From contig NZ_VSFF01000002.1 of the NCBI RefSeq assembly GCF_008085905.1, positions 248,001 through 312,000 on the forward strand: a stretch of DNA of 64,000 bases, given 5' to 3'. Position numbers and translations under genes: made by a program. How positions within the stretch are numbered: position 1 is the first letter of the stretch; the number at the start of each line of letters is the position of its first letter. Below, piece by piece: positions 17,658 to 26,545 of this stretch. A model generated the notes under the pieces. That model made no database searches. It saw nothing but the letters and a program-made list of their open reading frames with translations, and was not told where the DNA came from. Source of the DNA: Actinomadura syzygii. GTDB lineage: Bacteria > Actinomycetota > Actinomycetes > Streptosporangiales > Streptosporangiaceae.

Positions 17658-17795
17658 TCAGGTCATGTGGACCTTGGTCCGGTGGACGGTCTGCGCAGAG
17701 GTCATGTGAACCTGCTGCGCCGCGCCCGCGTGACCCGCGGGCAGCACCACGGTGGCCGCGACGATCGTGGCCGCCAGCAGAAGACGTTTCGCCAT
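17658..17795 (-). CDS. Small exported peptide
   Basis: 45 codons. ATG 17795 has GGAGA about ten bases upstream. The product is a signal peptide (MAKR, hydrophobic LLLAATIVAATVVL, cleavage near AGA) followed by only about 20 residues containing VHMT twice. At DNA level the two VHMT codon sets fall in an imperfect direct repeat, AGGTCATGTGRACCT (near 17643 and 17698). The mature part has no known domain. It may be a secreted signal or surface peptide, or a spurious reading frame. Confidence 0.4.
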   Translation of the reverse strand: MAKRLLLAATIVAATVVLPAGHAGAAQQVHMTSAQTVHRTKVHMT

Positions 17796-17948
17796 CGAAA
17801 AAAGGTCTCCCAATCCATATTTAAGTCGCCGGGTGAACCCGTGCACTGGCACGCCAGATTACTCCGTCTCATCACCCCGTGTCCGGCAAAGCGGGCATCT
17901 GTTGGTAAGGAGGCTTGTCGGAGCCTTGGCGGAACTGGTCCCTTTTGT

Positions 17949-20900
17949 CTAGGTGCCGGTGATCTCGTCGGGATCCGCGAGACGTCCACGGAGGTCGTCG
18001 GCGGGGAGGCCGATGGACTCGAACACCCGGACCGCGTCGCGCCAGTGCTCGTGGGCGGCGTCCTGGCCCTGCACGTGCAGCAACGCCGTGCCGAGCCCCT
18101 CCAGCGCCTTGCCTATCTCGAACGGCACTCCGATTTCGGTCGCCAGGGCGTGCGCCCGCCGGAGATGGTCGACGGCCGCCGGATACCGGCCGGACGCCGC
18201 AAGAGTTTCGCCCAGATGGCGGAGCGCGAGGGTCTCCTCATAACGTTCGCTGATCGCACGTGAAATGACTAACGCGCGCTCGTGGTGAATGAGCGCCTCG
18301 CGAAATCGGCCGATATTGTGCAGGGTCGCGCCGATGCCGATCAGCGTCTCGACCGAACTGCGCTTGTCACCGATCTCCATGGAGATGGCGAGCGCCTTCC
18401 GGTAATTCAGCAGCGCGGGCTCGGGCTCGTCGGTGTGCCGGTGCACGTTGGCCATATTGATCAGGGAGATGGCTTGATGCTGGCGGCCGAGTTCGGCCGC
18501 GGCGGCGGCCGTCCGCTCGTAGTAGTCGACCGCCCGGTCGACGTCGCCCATGCGGAGCAGCAACTCGCCCATGTTGTTCAGCGCCATCGTCCGGCCGCGC
18601 GGGTCGTCCAACTCGGTGAACATGTCGATCGCGCGCAGCCGCAGCCGCTCCGCCTCCCGGTGCTCGCCGGTGTATTCGAGGAAGATCGCGGTGTGGTCGA
18701 GGCTGCGCGCCTCGCCGTGCCGGTCACCCACGGAACGGCGGATGTCCAGCGCCTCGCGGCAGCGCTCCAGTGCCTCGGGGAAACGCGACAGGTGCCAGTG
18801 GACCAGGCTCAGATGGCCGAGGACGTCGGCCTCGCCGTGCCGGTCGCCGACGGCGCGGTGGATCGCCAGCGCCTCCTCGGCGTCGTCCCGCGCGGCGCCG
18901 TACTCGCCGCAGCGGAACCGGACGAGGCTGCGGTCGGCGAGCGCGCGGGCGGTGCCGGGCGCGTCGTCCAGGCCGCGCAGCGCGGCGATCGCGCGGGTGT
19001 GCAGGCGCGCCGCCGCGTCCCAGAGGCCGCGCGACTCCAGGTGCCCGGCGAGGGCGTGGGCGAGCCCGGCGACGTGCGCCGGCAGGCCGCCGCGCTCGGC
19101 CTCGGCGGCGGCGTTCAGCAGGCAGTCGTGCTCGGCGGTGAGCCAGGCCGCGGCCTGCGCCTCGTCCTCGAAAGCGGGGAGCTCGGGGGCCGGGTAGCGG
19201 ATCAGGACGCGGCCCGCCCGCCGCTGCGGGGACAGCAGCCGGTCCGCCCGGTCCGCCGCCGCGAGGTAGTGGTCGAGGATCCGGTGGACGGTCCGGCGCC
19301 GCTCGTCCTCGGCGTCGACGTCGCGCGCGAGCCGCCGCGCATAGTCCTGGACGAGGTCGTGGAAGCGATACCTGCCGCTGACCGGCTCGGTGATCAGATG
19401 CCGGTCGAGCAGTTCCTCCAGCACCCGCTCCGCCTCCCGGACGGGACGGCCGAGCGCCGCCGCCGCGGCGGCCACCGTCAGGTCCGGCCCGGGATGCAGC
19501 CCGAACGCCCGGAACGCCTCGCGGAGCTGCGGCGGCAGCCCGCGGTAGGAGACCTCGAACACGGCCGTGATCTCGTGGTTCTCGACGCGCAGCTCGTCCA
19601 GCCGCCGGTCGCCGGGGCCGAGCCGGGCGAGCAGGTCGCCGACGCTCCACGCGCGGCGGTGCCGCAGCCTGCTCGCCGCCATCCGGACCGCGAGCGGCAG
19701 CCGCCCGCAGCGCCCGACGACGGCGGCGAGGTCGGCGTCGGCGCCCTCCAGTCCCGGCCCGGCGATGGTCATGAACAGCGCGATCGCGTCCCGGACGGGC
19801 AGCACCTCCAGCGACAGCGGGACCGAGTCGTGCAGCCCGGTCAGCCGCCGCCTGCTGGTCACGACCACCAGGCACCCGGCGGACGCGGGCAGCAGCGGCC
19901 GCACCTGCTCGTGGCCCGCGGCGTCGTCCAGGACGAGGAGCAGCCGCCCGCCCGCGAGCCGCGACCGCCACAGCGCGGACCGCTCGTCCAGCGAGCGCGG
20001 GACGCGCGTCGCGGGCACCCCGATCATGCGCAGCAGCGTGTCCAGCGCGGCGGCCGCCTCGACCGGCTCCTGCCGGGCGTCGTGCGCGTGCAGTTCCAGG
20101 AAGAGGGCGCCGTCCGGGAATTGGTCCGCCAGCCGGTGCGCCAACCGGACGGCCAGCGCGGTCTTTCCCACTCCGGGCATTCCGTCAATGGCGATTACGG
20201 TCGTCACCGAACCCGTGGGCGGCACCGCGTAATCCGGTTCGCGGACGGTCGGCGCCTCGTCCATGAGGCGTCGCAGCTCTTCCTCTCGGCCGACGAAGGA
20301 ACCCTGGTCGGTCGGCAGATTGTGCGGACGCTGATCGACGTTCAACTGCGTCCTCGGAACGCGCAGCAGCGCCGGATCATTGCGCAGAATCTTTTGCTGC
20401 AATTCCTGTAACGCGGGCCCGGTGTCGGTGCCGAACTCCTCGACGTTGCGGTCGTGGGCGGCGCGGTAGACGTCCAGGGCCTCGGCGGGGCGCCCGCACC
20501 GGTAGAGCGCGACCATGAGCCGCTCGGCCGGCCGCTCGTCCAGCGGGAACCGCTCGGCCAGCTCGGCCAGCTCCTGGACGAGGTCGGAATGGTTGCCGCG
20601 GTACAGCTCCATGTCGATCCGCTCGATCGCGGCGGCCAGGTACTCCTCCTCCAGGGTCTGCCGGGTCCGCTCCGCCCAGTCGCCGGTCAGGTCGGCGAGC
20701 GGCGCGGCCCGCCACAGCTCGGCCGCGCGGCGGTGGTGGTCGAGGGCGTACTCGTCGTCGCCGCTCTCGGCGATGGCCCTGGCCTGGACGCGCAGCGACC
20801 GGAACAGGTGCAGGTCGACGGACTCGTCCGGCACGTCGATCAGGTAGGCGCCCTGCCGGGACACCAGCGCGGCGCCGTCGACGTCCGCGAGCCGCCCCCG

Positions 20901-21107
20901 CAGCCGGGCCATGTAGGTGTAGAGGCCCTGCTTGGCCTTGGCGGGCGGGCGGTCGCCCCACACGCGCCGGATGAGGGAGTCGGCGGGCACCGGCTGCCGC
21001 GGGCTCAGCAGCAGGACGGCGAGGACGCACCGTTCCTTCGTCGTTCCGAGGTCGCGCCGTCGGCCGTCTGTCCACAGCTCAACGGGGCCTATCACGCGGA
21101 ACTCCAC
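17949..21107 (-). CDS. AfsR/SARP-type regulator with NB-ARC ATPase and TPR repeats
   Basis: 1052 residues. Order: winged-helix OmpR-like DNA-binding domain (about 1-95, FRVIGPVELW...LLLSPRQPV), BTAD domain (about 95-240), NB-ARC ATPase with P-loop IDGMPGVGKTALAV and VVVTSRRRLTGL, then about ten TPR units to the C-terminus. AfsR-like SARPs bind direct repeats and activate nearby biosynthetic genes. GTG 21107 is chosen since AAAGGGG precedes it and the protein then begins at the usual domain edge. It is divergent from the three-gene cassette starting at 21348, its most likely target. Confidence 0.88.
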   Translation of the reverse strand: MEFRVIGPVELWTDGRRRDLGTTKERCVLAVLLLSPRQPVPADSLIRRVWGDRPPAKAKQGLYTYMARLRGRLADVDGAALVSRQGAYLIDVPDESVDLHLFRSLRVQARAIAESGDDEYALDHHRRAAELWRAAPLADLTGDWAERTRQTLEEEYLAAAIERIDMELYRGNHSDLVQELAELAERFPLDERPAERLMVALYRCGRPAEALDVYRAAHDRNVEEFGTDTGPALQELQQKILRNDPALLRVPRTQLNVDQRPHNLPTDQGSFVGREEELRRLMDEAPTVREPDYAVPPTGSVTTVIAIDGMPGVGKTALAVRLAHRLADQFPDGALFLELHAHDARQEPVEAAAALDTLLRMIGVPATRVPRSLDERSALWRSRLAGGRLLLVLDDAAGHEQVRPLLPASAGCLVVVTSRRRLTGLHDSVPLSLEVLPVRDAIALFMTIAGPGLEGADADLAAVVGRCGRLPLAVRMAASRLRHRRAWSVGDLLARLGPGDRRLDELRVENHEITAVFEVSYRGLPPQLREAFRAFGLHPGPDLTVAAAAAALGRPVREAERVLEELLDRHLITEPVSGRYRFHDLVQDYARRLARDVDAEDERRRTVHRILDHYLAAADRADRLLSPQRRAGRVLIRYPAPELPAFEDEAQAAAWLTAEHDCLLNAAAEAERGGLPAHVAGLAHALAGHLESRGLWDAAARLHTRAIAALRGLDDAPGTARALADRSLVRFRCGEYGAARDDAEEALAIHRAVGDRHGEADVLGHLSLVHWHLSRFPEALERCREALDIRRSVGDRHGEARSLDHTAIFLEYTGEHREAERLRLRAIDMFTELDDPRGRTMALNNMGELLLRMGDVDRAVDYYERTAAAAAELGRQHQAISLINMANVHRHTDEPEPALLNYRKALAISMEIGDKRSSVETLIGIGATLHNIGRFREALIHHERALVISRAISERYEETLALRHLGETLAASGRYPAAVDHLRRAHALATEIGVPFEIGKALEGLGTALLHVQGQDAAHEHWRDAVRVFESIGLPADDLRGRLADPDEITGT

Positions 21108-21347
21108 AGGTGCCCCTTTGTGGAAATCTCCTCCTGAGCCGATTTTTGCATCATCCGTCCGCAATGGCCAGGCCCGAGCACGCCTCACATGGCCACCATG
21201 GGACGGACAACTTACCAAGTCAGGACGATTGCAAGTTTTCGTCAAGTTCCCCGATCGACACTCGAATGCGGAGGGCAGGTCATTTCGATCTGCGACGGAG
21301 GAGAGCGGGTTCCCGCATCCAAGGTCAAAGGGGGTTCATTGGCAAGG

Positions 21348-22541
21348 ATGTCCGGCTTCGAATGGCGTCGGGCGCTGACCGGCGTCGACCCCGGCTGGTG
21401 GGGCGGCCCGGGCGACCGGCGCACAGTGCTGATCATGGTGGGCGCGCCCGTGCCCGGGCAGCCCGCCCTCGACGTGGCGCGGCTCGCGGCCGCGGACCCG
21501 CGGCTGCGCGTGGTGTGCGCGGCGGCTCCCGGGCCGTCCGCCGCCGCCGTGGAGGCGATGCTCCGGGACGCGGGCACCGCGCCGCTGTCCCGGCGGGACG
21601 CCGAGGGCGGCGGCTTCGGCCTCGCCGTGACCGCGTCGCCGGAGGCGGCCGGGGCGGGTGCCCCGCTGGCCGTCCGGCCCGGCACGCCGCAGCCCGTCCC
21701 GGGCGGGGCGGGGGCCGTGTACGCGTGGGCGCACGACCTGGACCGTCCGGTCCGGGGCGCGGCGTCGGTCGTGGTCGGCGACGCCACGCACGACCGGCTG
21801 GTGGCGAGCCTGCCGCTGCGCGACTTCTACCGGCGGGCGCTCGGCGTGGGGGAGCGCGCCCGGCTCGCCGTGGTCGCGCTTCCGGACGCGACGCTTCCCT
21901 GCGCGGGCGGGCGCTGCCGGTCGGGGGACGTCGCGCGGCGGCTGGACGTCGTGCGCCGCCTGCTCGGCGGGGCCGCGTCCGGCTACCACGTGCTGGGGGT
22001 TCCAGAGCCCGGCCCCGGCGCCTGGGACGCCGGGGTCGCCGGGCTGGCCGCCCACCTGCGGGACGGCCTGCGGCTCCTGCCGCCGGACGCGGACTGGCGC
22101 GCAGCGCTCGTCGCCGCCGACTGGATCGTCGGCGCGCCGGGCCCGGTCACCCGGTACGGGACGCTCGTCGGCGTCCCCGTCCTGCTCGACGACGCCGGCC
22201 CGGGCACGGGGGAGGAGTGGGACGGCGCCGTCCGGCTCGTCCCGGACCGCCCGGTCGCCGTGCAACTCGCCGAGGCGGCCGCGCGGTGGCGGCCGGAGCG
22301 CGTCCGGCCGGTCGCGGAGCGGATCACGTCCGCGCCCGGACGGTTCGACCGCAACATGCGCCGCCTGATGTACGGGCTGCTGCGGCTCCCGCAGCCCGCC
22401 ACCATCCCGGTCGCGGATCCGGTGCCGCCGCCGTACCGCATCGAGACCGTGTTCGCCCCGTCCGTTCCGTCCACTCCGTCCACTCCGTCCACGCGGGTGT
22501 GCCCGGCGGGCCGCCCGAGCCACGCCTGCCAGAGAGGTTGA
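21348..22541 (+). CDS. Uncharacterised protein, first of two tandem paralogues (glycosyl/glycerophosphotransferase-like)
   Basis: 397 residues; function not recognised. The segments DRLVASLPLRDFYRRALGV and LLPPDADWRAALVAADWIV, then a GxVTRYGTLVGVPVLL stretch, recur in the next gene, so the two are tandem paralogues. The last stretch resembles the C-terminal nucleotide-sugar-side region of GT-B or CDP-glycerol glycerophosphotransferase folds (D-x-GS-x-x-x-Y/F-A-x-x-G-x-P). The N-terminus (RRTVLIMVGAPVPGQPALDVARLAA) looks like a Rossmann strand. The C-terminus has PST repeats from a 9-base DNA repeat. Expected catalytic His residues are absent compared with the paralogue, so it may be inactive or regulatory. 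Confidence 0.7.
   Translation: MSGFEWRRALTGVDPGWWGGPGDRRTVLIMVGAPVPGQPALDVARLAAADPRLRVVCAAAPGPSAAAVEAMLRDAGTAPLSRRDAEGGGFGLAVTASPEAAGAGAPLAVRPGTPQPVPGGAGAVYAWAHDLDRPVRGAASVVVGDATHDRLVASLPLRDFYRRALGVGERARLAVVALPDATLPCAGGRCRSGDVARRLDVVRRLLGGAASGYHVLGVPEPGPGAWDAGVAGLAAHLRDGLRLLPPDADWRAALVAADWIVGAPGPVTRYGTLVGVPVLLDDAGPGTGEEWDGAVRLVPDRPVAVQLAEAAARWRPERVRPVAERITSAPGRFDRNMRRLMYGLLRLPQPATIPVADPVPPPYRIETVFAPSVPSTPSTPSTRVCPAGRPSHACQRG
22458..22493 (+). repeat. Four tandem 9-bp repeats (CCGTCCACT type)
   Basis: Four consecutive 9-base units: CCGTCCGTT, CCGTCCACT, CCGTCCACT, CCGTCCACG. They encode a Pro-Ser-Val/Thr stretch at the C-terminal end of the first paralogue and are a likely site of length variation. 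Confidence 0.85.
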
Positions 22542-22543
22542 GC

Positions 22544-23788
22544 ATGGACTGCACGATGGACGCCTGGGCGTCCGGTCCCTTCGGTTTGGATGCGCGGCGC
22601 GGATCGACGCTGCCCGCGCGGCGCACGGTCCTCGCGGTCGCGCACCACCTGACGGCCGCGACCCGGCTGTCGGACGTCCTGCCGCTGTTGGAGAGCGACC
22701 GCAGGCTGGCCGTCGCCTACACGGCCGCGCCCGCGTCGCCGTTCACCGGCGGCCTGGACGAGTTCCTCCGCGACCTCGGCGGGTTCGTCATGCCCTGGTC
22801 GCAGGCCGTCCGGTCGCGCTTCGACCTCGTGGTCGCGGCGAGCCACGGCATGCTGGAGAACCTGCACGCCCCGGTGCTGACCGTGCCGCACGGCTCCGGC
22901 CCCGGCAAGCTGCTCGGACGGCGTCCCGGCCTCGGCCCGCCCGCGGAGCGGCCCGTCACGGGGCTGATCCGGGAACGGCTCGTCGTCGCCGGACGGGTGG
23001 TGCCGTCGTCGGTCGTCCTGCCGCACGACCGGCACCTGCTCGGCCTCGCCCGCGAGTGCCCGGAGGCGCTGCCGGTCGCGTTCGTCGGCGGCGACCCGTG
23101 CCTCGACCGGCTGGTGGCGAGCGTGCCGTACCGGGACGTGTACCGCAGGGCGCTCGGCGTCCGGCCGGACCAGTGCCTCGTGTTCGTCAGCTCGACCTGG
23201 TGCCCCGACTCGCTGCTCGGCGGCGACCCGGAGCGGCTGTACCGGATCGCCGCGGAGCTGCCGCGCGACAGGTACCAGGTCGTCGCCGCGCTCCACCCGC
23301 ACATCTGGACGTGGCACGGCAGGCGGCAGATCCTGTCGTGGTACGCGGACTGCCGGCGGCTCGGCGTCCGGCTGCTCCCGCCCGAAGAGGGCTGGCGGGC
23401 CGCGCTGGTCGCCGCCGACCGGGTGATCGGCGACCATGGCTCGGTCACGTGCTACGGCGCGGCTCTCGGCGTCCCGGCGCTGCTCGGCGCCTTCCCCGAG
23501 GACAGCGTCGCGCCCGGCTCCCACGTCGCCCGGCTCGGCGCGGTCGCGCCGCGCCTCGACTGGGACGAGCCGCTCGCGCCGCAGGTGGACGACGCCGTCC
23601 ACGCCTACGGGCCGCTGGTGCACGAGGCGCTCCGGCACGACATCAGCTCGCGTCCCGGGCAGGCCGCCCGGCTCATCCGAGGGGAGATGTACCGGCTGTT
23701 ACGGCTGCCGGACCGGGACCGCCCGCCCGACGTGACCCCGGTCCCGATGCCGGGCTCGGTGCCCTTCCCCGCGCTGCGGGCGGCGTGA
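22544..23788 (+). CDS. Uncharacterised protein, second tandem paralogue (GT-B/CDP-glycerol-transferase-like)
   Basis: 414 residues. It begins VLAVAHHLTAATRLSDVLPLLESD, a Rossmann-like start. The C-terminal half carries ALHPHIWTWHG, LLPPEEGWRAALVAADRVIGD, and HGSVTCYGAALGVPALLGAF; this layout recalls the HPH and SDYSS-type motifs of CDP-glycerol glycerophosphotransferases. It starts two bases after the first paralogue with AGAGAGG before it, and ends in a TGATG overlap with the third gene. The three genes form one operon between two large AfsR/NLR-like regulators. I infer a transferase making a surface or secondary metabolite; this is tentative. Confidence 0.7.
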   Translation: MDCTMDAWASGPFGLDARRGSTLPARRTVLAVAHHLTAATRLSDVLPLLESDRRLAVAYTAAPASPFTGGLDEFLRDLGGFVMPWSQAVRSRFDLVVAASHGMLENLHAPVLTVPHGSGPGKLLGRRPGLGPPAERPVTGLIRERLVVAGRVVPSSVVLPHDRHLLGLARECPEALPVAFVGGDPCLDRLVASVPYRDVYRRALGVRPDQCLVFVSSTWCPDSLLGGDPERLYRIAAELPRDRYQVVAALHPHIWTWHGRRQILSWYADCRRLGVRLLPPEEGWRAALVAADRVIGDHGSVTCYGAALGVPALLGAFPEDSVAPGSHVARLGAVAPRLDWDEPLAPQVDDAVHAYGPLVHEALRHDISSRPGQAARLIRGEMYRLLRLPDRDRPPDVTPVPMPGSVPFPALRAA

Positions 23789-24312
23789 TGGGCGCGGACG
23801 TCGCGCTCGTCCGCGCCTGGGACGACCCTGCCGGGCTCAATGCCCGGCGGGGCTCCGGCGCGGAGGGCGTCCTGATCGACGCCGCCGGGGCGGTCCCGCT
23901 GTTCGTGAACCTGCGGCGCTCGCCGGTCGGCGACGCCACGCGGCCGGACGGGACGGCGGCCGACGAGCATCTCGTGGCCGGGCCCGGCGTGACGTCGTGG
24001 GCCTGGCTGTCGTGCGCGGACGTGATCGTCCGCCGTCCGGGCGGCGGCGGTCCCGGGGACTTCCCGGGGTGCCTGGTGCTCGCCGTCACCTCGCCTCGGG
24101 GCTGCCTCCTCGCGGTGCGCGGGTGGCGGGCGCGGCTCATCCTCGTCGCCGGCGGCGCGTGCGGCGACGACGACGCGGCGCGCTGCGCGTCCGCCCTGCA
24201 CCTGTGGGCGTGCTCGGGCCGTCCGCTGGACGCGCTGGCCGGGGCGCGGCTCACCGTCGTCCGCGGTCGGGCGCCGGAGGGGCGGGCGGCGTCTCGGCGA
24301 GCCGCCGCCTGA
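23788..24312 (+). CDS. Uncharacterised third gene of the cassette
   Basis: 174 residues, no recognised family. It starts in a TGATG overlap with the preceding gene. The sequence is Gly/Ala/Arg-rich with several cysteines (WLSCADVIVRR, GCLLAV, GGACGDDDAARC, WACSGR) and no signal peptide or membrane span. The 3' end overlaps the end of the converging NLR-like gene by 62 bases (24251-24312). Its coupling to the tandem paralogues suggests a shared pathway. Confidence 0.6.
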   Translation: MGADVALVRAWDDPAGLNARRGSGAEGVLIDAAGAVPLFVNLRRSPVGDATRPDGTAADEHLVAGPGVTSWAWLSCADVIVRRPGGGGPGDFPGCLVLAVTSPRGCLLAVRGWRARLILVAGGACGDDDAARCASALHLWACSGRPLDALAGARLTVVRGRAPEGRAASRRAAA

Positions 24313-26398
24313 CGGCCTCCGTCTGCGGCGAGCCGAGCCTGGCGTAGATCGCGAGGGCGCGTTCGAGGTCGCGGCGCTCGGCCGTCGCGTCGCCCCGGCG
24401 CGCCGCCACGACGGCGAGGTCGAGCAGCGCGTCGGCCTCCACGTGCGGCGCGCCCGCCGCGCGGGAGATCTCCAGCGCGCCGCGCAGCGCGTGCGCGGCC
24501 TCGTCCAGCCGTCCGGCGCCGAGCCGCGCCCTGCCGAGGCAGGTCAGCGTGCGGGCGCGGTGGTACGGCTCGTCCAGTTCGGTGAAGGTGGCGAGGACGT
24601 CGGTCAGCGTCTCGATCGCGGCGTCGTGCCGTCCGGCCGCGCTGAGCGCCTCGCCGAGGTGCCGCCGCATCAGCGCGACGCCGCGCGGCCGGTCCAGCGC
24701 GGCGTGCACGTCGCGGGCCGCGCCGAACAGCTCGGCCGCGCCGGACGGGTCGCCGGTCGCGAGCATCGCGTTGCCGAGCCCTTCGAGGGCGGACGCCTCG
24801 CCGAGCCGGTGCCCGGTCGCCCGCTCCAGCTCCAGCGCCGCCTCGAAGCACGGCCGGGCGGCGGCGGTGTCGCGCAGGTTGAGGTGGGCCGTGCCGAGCC
24901 CTTCGAGCATCCGCGCCTCGGCCCGCCGGTCGCCGCACGCGGCGGCGGCGTCCCGGCCGAGCTCGTGCATCCGGATCCACGACCGGTAGTGCTTGCGCTG
25001 GACGAACAGCGGCCACATCGCCTCGCAGAGCTGCCACGCCATCGCGTGCAGCCCGCCGTCGTGCGCCGCGCGGGCCACCGCGGACAGGTTCTGGTGCTCG
25101 CGTTCGAGCCAGTCGACGGCCTCCCGGCGGTCGGGGAAGACGTCCTCGCGGCGGACGGCCCCGTAGCGGGGGCCGAGGTGCCAGCGGCCGGGCAGCAGCG
25201 CGAGGTCGGCGGCGACCGCCGTCGTCAGGTACCAGTCGGCGAGCCGCGCGAACGCGGCCGCGCGGTCCGGCTCCGCGCCCGGCTCGCGCGCCTTGTCCCG
25301 CGCGTGCAAACGGACGAGGTCGTGGAAGCGGTACCGCTCGTCGGCGTCCTCCAGCAGGAGGCTCGCCTCGACGAGGCCCTGCAGCAGCTCCCGCGCGGCC
25401 TCCGCGCCGCGGTCGATCAGCGACGCCGCCGCGGCCAGTCCGAGGTCGGGTCCCGGATGGACGCTGAGCAGCCGGTACGCCCGCGCGTGCGGATCGTCGA
25501 GGGCCTGGTAGGAGGCGTTGAACACGGCGTTCACGGAGATGTCGTCCTCACCGGCGCGCAGCGCCGCCAGCCGGCGCGCCTCGTCGTCGAGTTCCGCGAC
25601 CGCGCGGGCGATCGGCCAGCGCCGCCGGGCGGCGAGCCGGGCCCCGGACGCGCAGACCGCGAGCGGCAGCGTCCCGCACAGCGCGACGAGCGACCGGGCC
25701 TGCTCGCGCTCCGCGCCGATCCGGTCCGGGCCGATCAGGCGCTCCAGCAGCTCCAGGGCGCCCTGCGTGCCGAGCGGCGGGACGTCGAGGAACCGCGCGC
25801 CGTCCACCACCAGCCCGGACAGCCGCCGCCGCGACGTCACCACGACCAGCGAGGGGCCCGCGCCGGGCAGCAGCGGCCTGACCTGCGCCGCCGACACCGC
25901 GTTGTCGAGCATCACGATCAGGCGGCGGCCGCTGGTCAGCGACCTGAACAGGGCGGCCTGCTCGTCCACGCCGGTCGGCGTGCTCTCCGCGCCGGCGCCG
26001 AGCGCCCGCAGGAAGCGGCCGAGCGGCTCGTCCGGCGGCAGCGGCTCGGCGCCCGAGAAGCCGCGCAGGTCGACGAACAACTGGGCGTCGTAGTCGGCCT
26101 TCACCTCGTGCAGCCAGGCCAGCGCGAGCGTCGTCTTGCCGACGCCGCCGGGGCCGTTGACCACCACGAGGCCGGTGCCCTCCGAGAGCGCCCGCAATTC
26201 CGCCAATTCGTCGTGCCGGTTCGCGAACAATCCGGGGGCCGGGAGTTGCGCGGGCGTCGGAAGCGACGCCGGACGGCCCGTGGTGATATGCACGCCGCCC
26301 GTGACGGAACCGGCCTGGACGCTGGAGCCCGCTATTGTCCCGGTGAGCTCGTTGGCGCGGATTTCCGGTTCGTCGGGAGACTGCACGATCCCATCCAT
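24251..26398 (-). CDS. NLR-like NB-ARC/TPR protein with N-terminal amyloid-signalling motif
   Basis: 715 residues. Unlike the AfsR protein nearby it has no DNA-binding or BTAD domain. Order: about 45 low-complexity residues with a RHIM/BASS-like motif (16-38), NB-ARC ATPase with P-loop VNGPGGVGKTTLAL, a Walker-B-like LIVMLDNAVSA and VVVTSRRRLSGL, then TPR repeats to the end. This matches bacterial NLR-like signal-transducing ATPases, in which ligand sensing by the repeats exposes the N-terminal motif to seed an amyloid in a partner effector. No partner carrying the same motif was found in the window. A plain transcription-related STAND ATPase is the alternative. Confidence 0.82.
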   Translation of the reverse strand: MDGIVQSPDEPEIRANELTGTIAGSSVQAGSVTGGVHITTGRPASLPTPAQLPAPGLFANRHDELAELRALSEGTGLVVVNGPGGVGKTTLALAWLHEVKADYDAQLFVDLRGFSGAEPLPPDEPLGRFLRALGAGAESTPTGVDEQAALFRSLTSGRRLIVMLDNAVSAAQVRPLLPGAGPSLVVVTSRRRLSGLVVDGARFLDVPPLGTQGALELLERLIGPDRIGAEREQARSLVALCGTLPLAVCASGARLAARRRWPIARAVAELDDEARRLAALRAGEDDISVNAVFNASYQALDDPHARAYRLLSVHPGPDLGLAAAASLIDRGAEAARELLQGLVEASLLLEDADERYRFHDLVRLHARDKAREPGAEPDRAAAFARLADWYLTTAVAADLALLPGRWHLGPRYGAVRREDVFPDRREAVDWLEREHQNLSAVARAAHDGGLHAMAWQLCEAMWPLFVQRKHYRSWIRMHELGRDAAAACGDRRAEARMLEGLGTAHLNLRDTAAARPCFEAALELERATGHRLGEASALEGLGNAMLATGDPSGAAELFGAARDVHAALDRPRGVALMRRHLGEALSAAGRHDAAIETLTDVLATFTELDEPYHRARTLTCLGRARLGAGRLDEAAHALRGALEISRAAGAPHVEADALLDLAVVAARRGDATAERRDLERALAIYARLGSPQTEAVRRRLAETPPAPPAPDRGRR
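26285..26353 (-). other. RHIM/BASS-like amyloid motif coding segment
   Basis: Residues 16-38 of the NLR-like protein contain NELTGTIAGSS followed by VQAGSVTGGVHI. This fits the pattern of bacterial amyloid signalling sequences described for NLR-like proteins (N-x-hydrophobic-x-G-x-hydrophobic, then VQAG-x-hydrophobic-x-GG-VH). The flanks are polar and unstructured, as expected for an exposed prion-forming segment. Confidence 0.65.
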
Positions 26399-26545
26399 CC
26401 CATCAGCGTCCGCTCGGCATCGGACCGCCTCGTCCGCACCTTACCCGCTGATAGCGCGGCCGGAATTAAAGCATGCATGAATTGGTTTATTTGGCCAGTA
26501 AGAATGGCGGTCATGCGCCCCGGTCAGGCGCCCGTCGGGGCCCGC

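Noticed and set aside
21348..26398. A complete natural-product gene cluster around the SARP gene.
   Set aside because: No polyketide, peptide-synthetase, terpene or RiPP core gene is present; only three unknown small genes separate the regulators.
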